Source: Cyclaneusma minus (taxonomy: Eukaryota > Ascomycota > Leotiomycetes > Marthamycetales > Marthamycetaceae). From it: 64,000 bases of DNA. The first letter of the stretch is position 1, and each line of letters begins with the position of its first letter. The translations under genes were made by a program, and so were the position numbers. This document shows, piece by piece, positions 36,332-46,597 of this stretch. Under the pieces are notes generated by a model. That model did no database searches. It had not been told where the DNA came from and was given only the letters and a program-made list of their open reading frames with translations. The stretch is taken from contig JAKZHN010000001.1 in NCBI GenBank assembly GCA_037179335.1, positions 930,001 through 994,000 of the forward strand. Direction: 5' to 3'.

Positions 36332-37638
36332 TCAGAATCCCAACTCCCTCAGTTTGTCGTCCAGCCACTTCACGTCTTCTTTGCTGTCACCTGGACCGCC
36401 GGCCCAGTGTCCCCAGATGCTTGGGAAGATGTCCAGTTTGCCGACTCCTTCCTTCATGTTTGCTACCTCGATCTCCGAGTCCTCGGGTCTGGAAAAGATC
36501 AGCCACAAGCTACAGGAAGAGGTTGATGCACTTACGGGAAATAGAGATCCGTTTTGCCGGGTAAGACAAGTGTCTTAGCCTTGATTGCTTGCATGGAGGC
36601 TCTGAAATCCCCATTGTACGGCTCTTGCTTGGAGCAGTCTCCTGCTTGCCACGTATAGAGCATGACCAGGAGGTTCTCAGGGTCTATCAGCAGTCAGTCC
36701 AATTCCCTTTTCACACTTGCCTCCAACCGAACCGAACAACCAATCAATATCTAGACTTTGGTCGTTGAGAACGGAATTCCTTCACATTTCCACTTACCTT
36801 TGGAAGTTGCCCACGCCTCCCAGAAATTCTTCATGAAATCCTCTAGGTCTTTAAAGCCAAGGACTTTCTCATACAGCTTCTCTCGGTAAAAAGCCTGGCT
36901 GAATCCCCAGCCAGCATAGACTCTGCCGAATGCTCTCAGCCCCACATCTCGCTCTTCTGCTGTCCAGGTCCTGAAATTCTCGGAATTGGGGAGCAGTCCT
37001 CCTGAACACACACCGGCGGATGGATGCTTCTTGGCGGCTAGGAGAGCGGATTTGATGCCCTCGAGGAAGACCTGGTTGTGGAGCGATGTCTTGGCTGCTC
37101 CGCAGAATGGTACAGCTACATCTGTAGAGAGTTAATGGCACATTCTTGAGGACAATGAATGTGAGTTTATAGAGGCCATTGAACGAATTTGCTAGATAGA
37201 GGCGAAGACAATGAACCTACCCATAAAATCAGGATACTGCGTTGCCCACTGAAACGTCTGCGCGGCCCCCATCGACCAACCCAGCACCGCAAAAGCATGA
37301 TCGAAACCCAAGTGTTTCGTAACCAACTCATGCTGCGCCCTCACATTATCATAAAAAGTGCAGTTTGGAAATGGTCTGAGGTCAGTGTTGGAAGGCGAAG
37401 TAGACTGGCCGTTGCCGAATAAAGCTGTGATGACTATGAAGTATTTCTTGGGATTCAAGGCTTTGTCGTCGCCGATGAGCCATTCGTTGTCGGCGATGGA
37501 TCCGGAGTACCAGGTGGGGTAGATGATGAGAGGAGAGCTGGGGGAGCCGAAGGTCTTGTATGCGATTGAGGCGGAGGGGAGAGTCTGGCCGGACTGGAGG
37601 GTCCAGTCGCCGAGGTGGTATTTTTGGATAGCTGACAT
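36332..37638 (-). CDS. Alpha/beta hydrolase, homoserine O-acetyltransferase (MetX)-like
   Basis: Four exons on the minus strand, 37221-37638, 36798-37121, 36536-36683 and 36488-36332, giving 348 residues. The start at 37638 (MSAIQKYHLGDWTLQSGQTL) is preferred to an ATG seven codons upstream. The nucleophile elbow is GWSMGAAQTFQWA (Ser122). The acid is probably Asp in LPGKTDLYFP and the catalytic His lies in IWGHWAGGP near the end. The fold and SMG-x-x-Q-x-x-x-WA pattern are those of the MetX/alpha-beta hydrolase superfamily, but key acetyltransferase features cannot be verified, so the substrate is unknown. Many fungi carry such proteins outside methionine synthesis. Convergent with the SFGH gene, 154 bp apart. 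Confidence 0.85.
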
Positions 37639-38505
37639 TGCTGCTGTTGGGGAGAACACTTGGATGGACTCTAATCAGTAGTCACTTGTACTCATAAGTG
37701 CTAGGAACGGTGTGGGTTTGAGACTGACGGTAAACGGTGGATCTCCTCTCGAGGCAAATACATCGATATATATTAAAGATAGATGACAAAGCCAGAGTAA
37801 ATATCAAGCCACTCCAATACCACGCCCTCTCCAATCCCCAGGCGGTTCCTTATCAAGCTTTCAACGGTAACATCTTTGACTAACATAGTTCAAGATTACG
37901 GTCGGATGGTTGCATGGAGGTCGGCTCCCGAGGACCTATCACTAGAAAATAGTATATACTACAAGCCTAAATCATGGAAAACTAGCATCAACATACCATC
38001 CTTACGATCTCCAAATATCGAGTTTCTGGAGAACCTCCTCGTATTTCAACATCGTGATAGCCACCACAGTGTACAGAGACGTCAATCCAAGAGTCCAAGA
38101 GTCCAAGAGTCCAAGACCACTCTGTCGGCTAAGCTCATGTGGGGCAATCAGCGGGATCGGCAACGACCCCTCCATCCCAATCCGCATCGTGGTTCCCGGG
38201 AATTTTCTCGGGACTCGGAGAGCATGGAATTAGTTCCGATGACGTTTCCTAGTTAGAGAATCTTCTTTCTCGCCATCAACGACGACATGTTTTCGAATTC
38301 CTTATAAGCACGAACTCTCCCTCTCATGAACCCTAGTTTCATCTCCTTCTCAAAGCGCCTGCTTCTACAGTAAGTACGATTCGTAAAGCTCAACACTCAG
38401 TGGCTAATCCTAAGCTGTAGTAAGCTCCAGCTACCCCTCTCATCGACGACGATACCTTCAGCAACTTTCCACTCCGTGCGCCGATTTAGGAGCTCGTCCG
38501 CAACC
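37639..38505. other. Divergent intergenic region with an 8-bp microsatellite
   Basis: 867 bp between divergent genes. GAGTCCAA is repeated three times at 38091-38114. A GTAAGT near 38369 followed by pyrimidine-rich sequence may be the donor of a 5'-UTR intron of the downstream gene. No other feature seen. Confidence 0.45.
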
Positions 38506-39458
38506 ATGGCTCAGGGCAGATACGATGCCGAAAAGGAGGTAAAGCGCAACCCGCACCCCGACTTCAAGAAAGTCGAGGCATCGCGCGAGCCGTGGGACAA
38601 GTCCATTGCTTGGAACGTCAAGCAGACCGTCAAACCGGACTGGAAACTCGGCGATGGCGCCAACGACGGCGGCGAATGTCTCAAGAAAGCTCACGTCGAA
38701 ATCGATCCCTACGAAGAAGGCCGTCCCGCAGTCTTCAACTACAAGCTCATGATCTCCGGCATGATCCCCCGTCCCATCGGTTTCGTCTCCACCCGCTCTG
38801 CCGACGGCTCTAGCACAAACCTGGCACCCTTTTCCTACACCAACATGGTAAACCACGATCCTCCAGTCTTTACAATTGGATATTCGGGCGGTCTCGACAA
38901 TGCGAAAGATTCGCTGAGGAATTTGGTGGAGACGAAGGAGTGTACGATCAACATGATCAGCGAGCATTTCATCGAAGCGGCCAATGCGACAAGTATTAAT
39001 GCGCCGTATGGCGTTAGCGAATGGGCGCTATCCGGACTGACGCCCGCGCCCTGTACGACGGTGAAGTGCTCGAGGGTGAAAGAGAGTGTGTTCAGTGTAG
39101 AGGGCAAACTGCTTAATACGCAAGAATTTGAATCTCGCTCTACACCGGGGAAGAAGACTGGTGTGTTGGCGGTCATCGAAGGCACGAGGTTTTGGGTACG
39201 CGAGGATGCGCTTAATGAGGAGAAGAACCAGGTGGACCCTGCTGTAAGTCACTCGCGATGCGAAGTCTGGGAAGGGGATGTTGCTAATCAATGTGTGTTC
39301 GATGCATGTAGGTTTTGAAACCGATTGCTAGATTGGGTGGGATTACGTATGCGAGGGTTACGGAGGGTGTGGAGATTCCGAGGCCGGATTATGAACAGAG
39401 CTTGAAGGAGCAGCCAGAGGCGGAGAAGCTGGCGAAGCCGAAGACTGATGGGCAATAG
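38506..39458 (+). CDS. Flavin-reductase-like (FMN-binding split barrel) protein
   Basis: Two exons, 38506-39243 and 39312-39458, with a 68-bp intron (donor GTAAGT, acceptor TGTAG); 294 residues. The split-barrel flavin reductase domain covers about residues 80-240: MISGMIPRPIGFVSTRSADG, then NLAPFSYTNMVNHDPPVFTI and the later ECTINMISEHFIEAAN. This pattern is typical of the flavin reductase / DIM6-NTAB family, which binds FMN and reduces it with NAD(P)H or serves as a partner of oxygenases. The physiological substrate cannot be told from sequence. The N-terminus is polar with no targeting signal. The C-terminal tail is Lys/Glu/Pro-rich. Confidence 0.86.
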
Positions 39459-39511
39459 ACAGGAGGGATGTGAGGTTTGCTGGTTGGTAGATATACAGGT
39501 TCGCATATATA

Positions 39512-39689
39512 CAGTGGGGAGGAAGTCTCTGCAGCCCCCTGGATGACAACATCTAAGTGTTTTTCAAGTGCAAAATTTAAGCGATTCCAACCCAAATTTA
39601 GCGCGTTTTCCACCCAAGTGAATCGCTTAAAATCACCCTCTTAAATGTTGTCATCCCAAGGGTGTACAGAGACTTTTTTCCCCTTACTG
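39512..39689. mobile_element. Tc1/mariner-type MITE, 178 bp
   Basis: Flanked by TA duplications (39510-39511 and 39690-39691). Ends are CAGTGGGGAGGAAGTCTCTG and the imperfect complement (CAGTAAGGGGAAAAAAGTCT read inward). The inverted repeat continues through GGATGACAACAT on both sides. The interior contains further near-palindromic GCGATT/AATCGC motifs. It sits 54 bp downstream of the flavin-reductase-like stop codon, so probably in the 3'-UTR. No coding capacity. Confidence 0.85.
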
Positions 39690-39691
39690 TA

Positions 39692-40206
39692 CTTGCATGG
39701 TGCCATGAAGAGGATGCGTTTTAGGGGTCGGCGGAAAGCTATCGCCATGTGATTTGTATTCCTGCCTTTGGTATATCCTGGGACGGGTTAGTACTCGGCT
39801 GTCTCGTTGAACAGCTTGACTTTATACCGCAGGAGGGCTTTGCTTGGTTGGAAACTCCCGGATAGATGAACCAGTCGGATGATCAGTGGTCTGTCCTTTG
39901 TACGAGCCTTCCTGAGTGTTTTGAGCCTTTCGCACGATTATATCTTGGTCCCTGGGATTTCTCGGCGCGAATGCATCGTCGGAATATATTGCCTTGAAGC
40001 GCTCATAGCCTCATTCCGGATCATCTAACAGAATCGTCCGTGGGCTCTGATCGTCCATAGGGCGACGTTTCCGTTCAATTCAAAGGCCAGCAAGATGTTT
40101 TAATAGGTCGCTCCTCGTCCTCTCAACTCCCCCAGTATCTATCTCGTCGAAAGTTTCCAGAGTTCTGAGGTATTTCCAGACCTCGCAGAGGAGTCCAAAT
40201 CCGTTC
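39692..40206. other. Intergenic region
   Basis: 515 bp between convergent genes. No gene, repeat or structure recognised beyond the flanking MITE. Confidence 0.45.
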
Positions 40207-41346
40207 CTAGCCCCCTCGCTCCACTCTGCTCAATGCGTCCCTCTCAATTGTCCAAACGGGTCTTGCAAGGTCGCGAAGCTGATCCCCGAATTTCCGCATA
40301 ACCTCTTCGACTTCATAGCGTTCACTTCGGACTTTTTGGTTAATACTGTCTCTGAAGGTTGCCCACTGCCAGACCTCCTTCCAGTCCTCTAACGTCTTCT
40401 TTGCCTCCGGAAGATCAGGGCGCACATTCTCTATGAGGACATAGAAAGATGGCGCATGCACCAAATCGCTACTTGACTTCCAAGTCCGGATTTCCGCAAA
40501 CTGACTTATCTTGTATAAGAGTTTGACGGTGGACCATGCCTCGATATTGGTCGTATGCCATATGATTGTACCGCCTTTTCGGACCCTTTGCATTGCGATG
40601 ATCAATTGGGAGTATTTCAGCCGGAGTGGCTGCATTCTTCCTCGATATGAGTAGTCCACAGAAGGTCGTATCCTCCAAGGTATCATCTGACAATGGCAGA
40701 TCACAAGCTCAAATTTGAGCTTTTCAAACGGCCGAACAGATCTGAACTGTCCATAGCCAGGGTGAGATCGAGGTAAACTTTGCACAGATGTCCCAAATTC
40801 TTCAGCCAGTAGCGTGATATCCTCATGAAGAATACGGAGTCGATCCGAGTAGTTTGGGATCTTTTGTATGAGGACATCGACGCCTCCCTTAGACCGGGGC
40901 ATAGTAATGCCGTAGATTCTGATCAGGTCTTTCTGGTTGTGCTGGAACGTAGCCAAGGTGAATCCACCGGGCGCCGCACCCAAGATAAGTGCTTTTGTTG
41001 TCTTGTTGCTCAAGTCGCGGCTGGTGACCTCGAGCGCGCCGATTGCTTCTTGCAATTCATTTGCAATTTTATAGTTGGCCTCCAACGATCTCACCATGTA
41101 TTGCGCAATCGTCTCCTTGCCGCGCAGCTCTTCCGTGTTCAGCGTTCCCGTGTTGACCTATTCCGCGTTCGTTAGAAGAAACTCATTATCGGGGGTTATC
41201 GCGAGTACTATCGCCTTTCTGCGGAGACTGTCTAGCTCTGCAAAAACAGGCTCCGACTCCATCAACGTGCAGTCTCCGGGCGTAAAGTCCCCGAGCATAA
41301 TGAGGCATTGCTGAAGTGAGTCAAGAGCAGCAGTCACCACAGTCTG
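40207..41346 (-). pseudogene. FtsJ-like methyltransferase frame with an in-frame TAG
   Basis: One reading frame runs from about 41343 to 40207 and is broken only by TAG at 41158-41160. The larger part (298 codons after the stop) has the SAM-binding motif ALILGAAPGGFTLATFQ, then ELVICHCQMIPW and a motif like APSFYVLIENV, as in FtsJ/RrmJ-type methyltransferases found in fungi. The part before the stop (PVFAELDSLRRK, ending DNEFLLTNAE) looks like the natural N-terminal extension. A TTTCAG acceptor at about 41344-41349 suggests earlier exons, one perhaps near 41540-41610 with a GTAAGT donor, but I could not join them in phase. Either it is a pseudogene, or translation starts downstream (for example at the GTG/ATG near 41097), or the TAG is a sequencing error. 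Confidence 0.6.
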
Positions 41347-41752
41347 AAACGTTGCAACCTTCGAGTATGAGAGTCCTTGAGAGTCGTAAAAGGCCGGGTC
41401 GCCGGGAGGATGATGAACTTATCGGCAGATTGGACTTGGAGACGCTGCCAACCAGCTTGAGATCAAGAATACTGATAAATCCCATTAGCATTGTCGACGT
41501 CGTCTTGATATGGATCATACTTGATCAGAGAGAAACTTACAGCGTGTTGCATCGCGAATGGCAAGTTGAAAGTTCACTGAGATTGTATCGCGGCTCATCA
41601 GGGTCTGAGCCTCTGAGGAGACACGAAAACCCTGGGTGACACAAAATCAGCGCTTTAACCCTTGTAGAGGCGCTCACGTGATCACGAAATCAGACTGCTC
41701 CACAACTTGAACCTATCGCGTATACAAACCATGAGCTAATGCTCAATGGCAA

Positions 41753-41835
41753 TACTTCCAGCTCAACGGAGACAGCTTCTCGCGGTGCCATGAAGTATTC
41801 CCGCACGAGAATAAACCTATCTAAGTGCTTGTGAG
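41753..41835 (+). pseudogene. Degenerate partial copy of the neighbouring 152-residue gene
   Basis: 41753-41792 matches 42184-42223 at 35 of 40 bases and translates in the same way (YFQLNGDSFSRCHEVFPHEN against YFQLKRDIFSRCHGVLPN). The similarity continues weakly to the position of the intron donor (CTAAGTGCTT against GTAAGTGCTT), where the copy instead has a TAA stop. The donor G is lost. It looks like a truncated local duplicate. Confidence 0.6.
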
Positions 41836-42099
41836 AACGTCGACTAGGCAACCCAGGTCGGTCGAGAGGGTCTGAATTGAATGCCAAGCCCATCAGGTGA
41901 CAGCCCGTCGAAGTATTTAAGTAACGCGCGTCGCAGCGCGCGAGTTGTCCGGACGTCCGCGGTGCTCGTCGCTATCGAGAGTCGACAGCTGGAAGAATTT
42001 CTCGAAAGACTCCTTCAACACCATCAGCTCCTCCAATCCTCCCCTCCTTTGTGCTCCGAACCGTGATATCTACTTGGCGCCAGACTCAGAGACATCGCC

Positions 42100-42607
42100 A
42101 TGCCCGCCTACCGCAATAAGACAGGCCGCAACAGGGGAAAGCGCTTTCAAGGCCCTGGATGGCGCGACACATGTGGAAGCCTGTACTTCCAGCTCAAGCG
42201 AGACATCTTCTCAAGGTGCCATGGGGTTCTTCCAAATAAGACGATGGATGATCTCATAAGCTCACTCGAGCGTAAGTGCTTACACTTCCCTTGAGCCCTA
42301 TAACATACTAATCGGCCTAGACGAACTCTCCCAAGAAGACAATTACCCACCCCTTGCCGAGGGGTTGGAATTTGCGTTCTTTCTCCGCAAGCAGAGGCTT
42401 GAGCGATCCGATGAGCGGGCTTTTAGGATCTTTGATGGTGGCGAGACGGTTTATGTTAAGATCGTGGATGAGTATGATGGGACGGAGTATGTGCAGAGTT
42501 ATGGGGGAGAATATGACTGGGAGCCGAAGGTTCGGGGTAGGAAGCCGAAATATGAAGATGTTGTTGCGCGATATGGTGTTGGGGAGGCACATAGAGTATG
42601 CAGATAA
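42100..42607 (+). CDS. Unrecognised protein, 152 residues
   Basis: Two exons, 42100-42271 and 42321-42607. The 49-bp intron has donor GTAAGT, a TACTAAT branch point and acceptor CCTAG, all canonical. The product begins MPAYRNKTGRNRGKRF (basic), then WRDTCGSLYFQLKRDIFSRC, and after the junction SLEHELSQEDNYPPLAEGLE. The C-terminal half is charged with a D/E/Y-rich stretch (VKIVDEYDGTEYVQSYGGEY) and ends abruptly at EAHRVCR, which may mean the gene is cut short. No domain recognised. A degenerate copy of its first exon lies 430 bp upstream. Confidence 0.6.
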
Positions 42608-43237
42608 TTTGATCACTCGGATCGAGGTTTTTCAACCCGAGAATAATTCCATTCTTAAAAGTATTCGGGCTCTTGTTGCTCCAGCGAGTCTCGAACCGAA
42701 CTCAAAAGACTACTCGTGCGGTTCAGAAGTATGAAATTTCCTGTTTTGAATGTGCTGCTTAAGTAAGAAAAGCTCTGACCACCCCATTAAAAATCTGAGT
42801 AAGGGTAAAATCCAGCCAATAGCAGCAGATTTTTATTTTTATGGCTTGGTTTATTGGTATTGTGCCACCCGCGCCACCGCAGAATTTGTGGTTTTTAATG
42901 GGGGCGGGCGCGAGCGGCCGCTGCATTTGCAATAATTCTCAAATAGGGAATTTCATACTTCTGAACCGCACGAGTACTAGCGCTTCCAAATATTTGATTG
43001 CGGAGCTAGCTGACTTGGCCCGTGCGCGCCACGCTTCCCAGCCTTGCAGCCTTGGCTTTCACCATTCATATCCGACAGCCTTTCGAAGTCGAGACACCTC
43101 CAAACGCGTGCCAACCGTCAACTCCATCCATTCCGCCAGAGCGCTTATGCTCAACGCCATATCCTCTCTCCCGCCCACCGAGGGCCGACTTCTGCATCTT
43201 TACTGACAGGTTTCGCCCTGACGGTCAAACTATCGCC
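42608..43237. promoter_or_regulatory. Poly(A) polymerase promoter region with inverted repeat and opposed CCAAT boxes
   Basis: 630 bp. CCCCATTAAAAA at 42782-42793 is exactly complementary to TTTTTAATGGGG at 42892-42903. Between them lie a CCAAT at 42815-42819 and its reverse ATTGG at 42853-42857, the sequence bound by the HAP/NF-Y complex. This supports a promoter, but the role of the inverted repeat is unknown. Confidence 0.5.
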
Positions 43238-45394
43238 ATGGCTACCATCGCGACCAAGCAGTACGGCATCACTGCCCCGCTGTCATCCGCTCTGCCCACC
43301 GAAGATGAGGTGAAGCTTACCGACGCCCTCAAGGCAGAACTGCGCAGGCAGGACAATTTCGAGAGCGCCGAAGAGACGCAGAAACGGTACGCCCAGCGCG
43401 TGAAGCTACTTCACAGGGATGCTGCGAATTCACTCTCTTGTCTCTCCACTCGCCCAAGTTCTGCTTGCTAATGTTTGCTCACAGAGAGATCGTCCTGAAG
43501 TCACTGGAGAAGATATCCGAAGAATTTGTGAAGAAGGCACTCAAGAAAGAGAAGCTCCCCGAACATGTCGTCAATGCTGCCGGCTGCAAGATCATGACCT
43601 TTGGCAGCTATCGCCTCGGTGTCTTCGGCCCAGGCTCGGATATCGATACTCTTGTTGTCGTGCCCAAGCAGGTGACCCTGGACAGATTCTTCGAAATTTT
43701 CCCAACACTTCTGGTTGAGATGGCTCCAGAAGGCACCATCCAAGATCTCACAATTGTGAAAGAGGCTTTTGTGCCCATTATCGGCTTCAAATACATGGGG
43801 ATTAACATTGATCTTTTGTTTGGCAGAATTGATTGCCTTTCTCAGATCCACAAGAACCTTGATCTCACTGACAACAGTCTTCTGCGTGGCCTGGACGAGA
43901 CGGAGTTGCGATGCTTGAATGGAACCCGAGTCACCGACGAAATCTTGCAACTTGTCCCACAGCCGCCAGTGTTCAGAATGGCTTTGCGCGCCATCAAGCT
44001 TTGGGCCCAGCGCCGCGCAATCTATGCCAATATTGTTGGTTTTCCCGGAGGTGTGGCCTGGGCCATGCTGGTTGCTCGTGTCTGCCAGCTGTACCCTAGG
44101 GCCACTGCTTCTACGGTCGTTTTCAAATTCTTCAAGATCATAGGTTCGTGGAGCTGGCCTCAGCCTGTTCTTCTGAAGACAATCGAGCCTGGGACACTCC
44201 CAGTGAAACAGTGGAACCCCAAGGTATGCATTATCATGTAGACTGAATGATGCCTGCGCTGACGTTTTGCAGCTTTACAAGCAAGACAGCTACAACCTCA
44301 TGCCTATCATCACACCCGCCTACCCCTCCATGTGTGCTACGTTCAATGTTACACATTCTAACAAAGCAGTCATCCAGAAGGAATTGGACCGTGGAGGCCG
44401 CATAGCCGAGAATATCTTGGGCAAAAAGAGCGACTGGAAAGAGCTGTTTGACAAGCATACTTTCTTCACGGAAGACTACAAGTACTATCTGGGCATCAAC
44501 GCGGCAAGCACAACGAAAGAAGCGCACACTGTCTGGGGTGGCACCGTGGAGTCCAAGGTTCGGCATCTGGTAGGCAACTTGGACTACAATGATTCCGTTG
44601 CTCTAGCCCATCCTTTCAATAAGGGGGTTGAGCGTGTTCACAAATGCAACAGCCAGGAACAGATTGAGAAAGTTAAGAGCGGATCTCACGATTTTGTCGT
44701 GAAAGAAGAGAAGAAGGATCTGACCGAGACATCCAAAGAGAACGGATTCAACGGAGACCAGAAGCCATCCAGTGATGACAATACGACTATGGTCTACACA
44801 TCGACTTTCTACATTGGTCTTAAGCTTGCAGAGGGTGAGTCATTTGCTATTTCCCTCGTTGTGCGGATCCAACATTGCACCTCCCCAAACCCTGCTACCG
44901 CTATCAAATAGAGGGATCGTTGCGGAAACTGATGCGGCTAACTTCTCCAGGAACCAAAAAGCTTGATCTTTCTTGGGAGACTACGCAATTCATCGACATG
45001 TGCAAACAACAGTCCAAGTTCGACTCGGCCCTTCATTCTCTGAATGTGACGACGATTCGAGCGTACGTATATCCAGTCTGGGCATTGCTAGAAAGCGATC
45101 AATCATCTGCTAATCTACTAAATTTTCAGTTGGGAGCTTCCTGATGACGTGTTCTCCCCGGGAGAGAAGAAGCGTGATAAGAAGAGTTGCAAGAACCACA
45201 TGAAACGCCTGAGTGACGAAGTACGATTCAAGAACCCGACTCCTGAGTGCCTCTGGCTCGATCTCCACAGGCCAAATCATTCCCTTTTGTTTGTGATTAT
45301 TGACGCCGCTGACACTCAGCAGGAACCCAATGGAACCCCTCGCGTCAAGCGCAGCCGCCAGGCTCCACAGACCACAGTGGCTGCCAAAGGTTGA
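43238..45394 (+). CDS. PAP1: Poly(A) polymerase
   Basis: Five exons, 43238-43386, 43485-44223, 44273-44834, 44951-45062 and 45130-45394; 608 residues. All junctions are in phase. The nucleotidyltransferase core shows the GS motif FGSYRLGVFGPGSDID with two catalytic aspartates and the third in INIDLLFGRID. It is followed by the central domain (VFRMALRAIKLWAQRR, GFPGGVAWAMLVAR) and the RNA-binding C-terminal domain (NLMPIITPAYPSMCATFNVT). It adds poly(A) tails to cleaved pre-mRNA in the nucleus. The C-terminal tail is basic (RVKRSRQ), as expected for a nuclear enzyme. Confidence 0.96.
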
Positions 45395-45468
45395 GAGACC
45401 TGTGCGCAACCACCCCGACACCTGATCACCTGCCTGTTGCATTGACCTAGCTCTAACAGCAGCGCCAT

Positions 45469-45598
45469 CCATCTCCACGCAGCATGACACACGGCGAAGC
45501 CTCTCCGATCTCAGATACGCTCAGCAGCAACACCCATCTCCCCCCAGCATGGCAGTCGGCGAAGCCCCCTCTAATCGCCGGATATTCTCAGCGAACCA
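45469..45598. repeat. Diverged tandem pair 3' of PAP1
   Basis: Two units of about 65 bp begin at 45469 and 45534 and share CCATCTCC, CAGCATG, CGGCGAAGCC and CTCAGC in the same order, with substitutions between them. Probably a local duplication in the PAP1 3' flank. Confidence 0.6.
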
Positions 45599-46287
45599 AT
45601 GCGGTCGCTGTCTTCTAATTTGATACACAGAGAGCCTCTTTGCCAACATACCACGTAGATCCCGGGAGGCGTTTGTTACTTCAAGTTTCCTTACATACCC
45701 CGTTTTCCACGCTCTAGGGAAGTTACATTATAAGCATTCCACGCTTTTTCCGAATTATGTTTCGGCTTTTTTGCCAACTCATATTCCACTGCATCATTCG
45801 CGGCTAGGGAAGAAGATTCAGGGGGACATGGCGGAATTGGGGCCCGAGCATTGGCGGTAACTGGCGTTTTTATGCTTTAATTACAATGCTTGGGATGCTG
45901 GGAAGCGAAGTGGGCACGAGCGATTCCGTTTGTAGCTAGCATTAAAGAAATACAAAAATATTTAGAGACTACGGTCTCGAAAATCTCCCTGTGATTTCTT
46001 GGTTTGGATTTCGGGTGCTGTGGCAGAGATGCGGTGCAGTACATAAGACAAATAGGATGAGGAACATCCGTCCTGGTGGCACATATAGATTAGTCTTTGC
46101 TTTCAACAGTTCTTGTGACTGGTGAGTGACTAATAATGTGCTTCGGGTTTCGACTGGCGGCTGCTTGAATAAGAAACCCCTTGGTTGTGCGAGTTTGTAA
46201 AAACTAATGCTTTTTAATATTGGGCATTGTATCCAGCTACATGTATTATATATATATTGGCGGAAATAAAAACAGGGTAGGAGCAGA

Positions 46288-46392
46288 CTCGGCATGGCCC
46301 GTGCTCTTTAGCAAATCTCAAATATGCCTGAAAAATTCCTAAGAAAAGTTTCAGGCATTAATTCGAACAGGACGGGCACGGGCCCTGCCGAG
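46288..46392. repeat. Nested inverted repeat upstream of LYS2
   Basis: The outer arms CTCGGCATGGCCCGTGCTC (46288-46306) and GGGCACGGGCCCTGCCGAG (46374-46392) are complementary at 17 of 19 positions. Inner arms ATGCCTGAAA (46324-46333) and TTTCAGGCAT (46349-46358) are perfectly complementary. The whole 105-bp unit could fold as a two-part hairpin. It may be a tiny MITE or a promoter/5'-UTR element. No target duplication is evident. Confidence 0.65.
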
Positions 46393-46597
46393 GGCACGCA
46401 CGGTTATCAAAAAGCCATCCGGAGCACATAGGTAAACAAGAGTCACCCCGGTCACGCTGCCATCCCACCTCTCCAGCGTCACTCGCCTTGTGAGTCAAGT
46501 CCGATCTCGCAGCGTAGAGGCAAAAAAAGATCCCACATGCAGCACCGCAGCTCCAAAACTTCCTCCTCAACAACCTCACTTGCCCACTGATCCTACC

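Larger units (their letters stand above)
45395..46597. other. Intergenic region, PAP1 3' flank to LYS2 promoter
   Basis: 1.2 kb. A diverged tandem pair of about 65 bp (starting at 45469 and 45534, sharing CCATCTCC, CAGCATG and CGGCGAAGCC) follows PAP1. A nested hairpin (46288-46392, listed separately) lies about 200 bp before the LYS2 start. A TATATATATAT stretch occurs near 46248. Confidence 0.5.

Noticed and set aside
41690..41893. 67-codon minus-strand frame considered as exon 1 of the methyltransferase
   Set aside because: It overlaps the degenerate plus-strand exon copy and could not be joined in phase to the methyltransferase frame.
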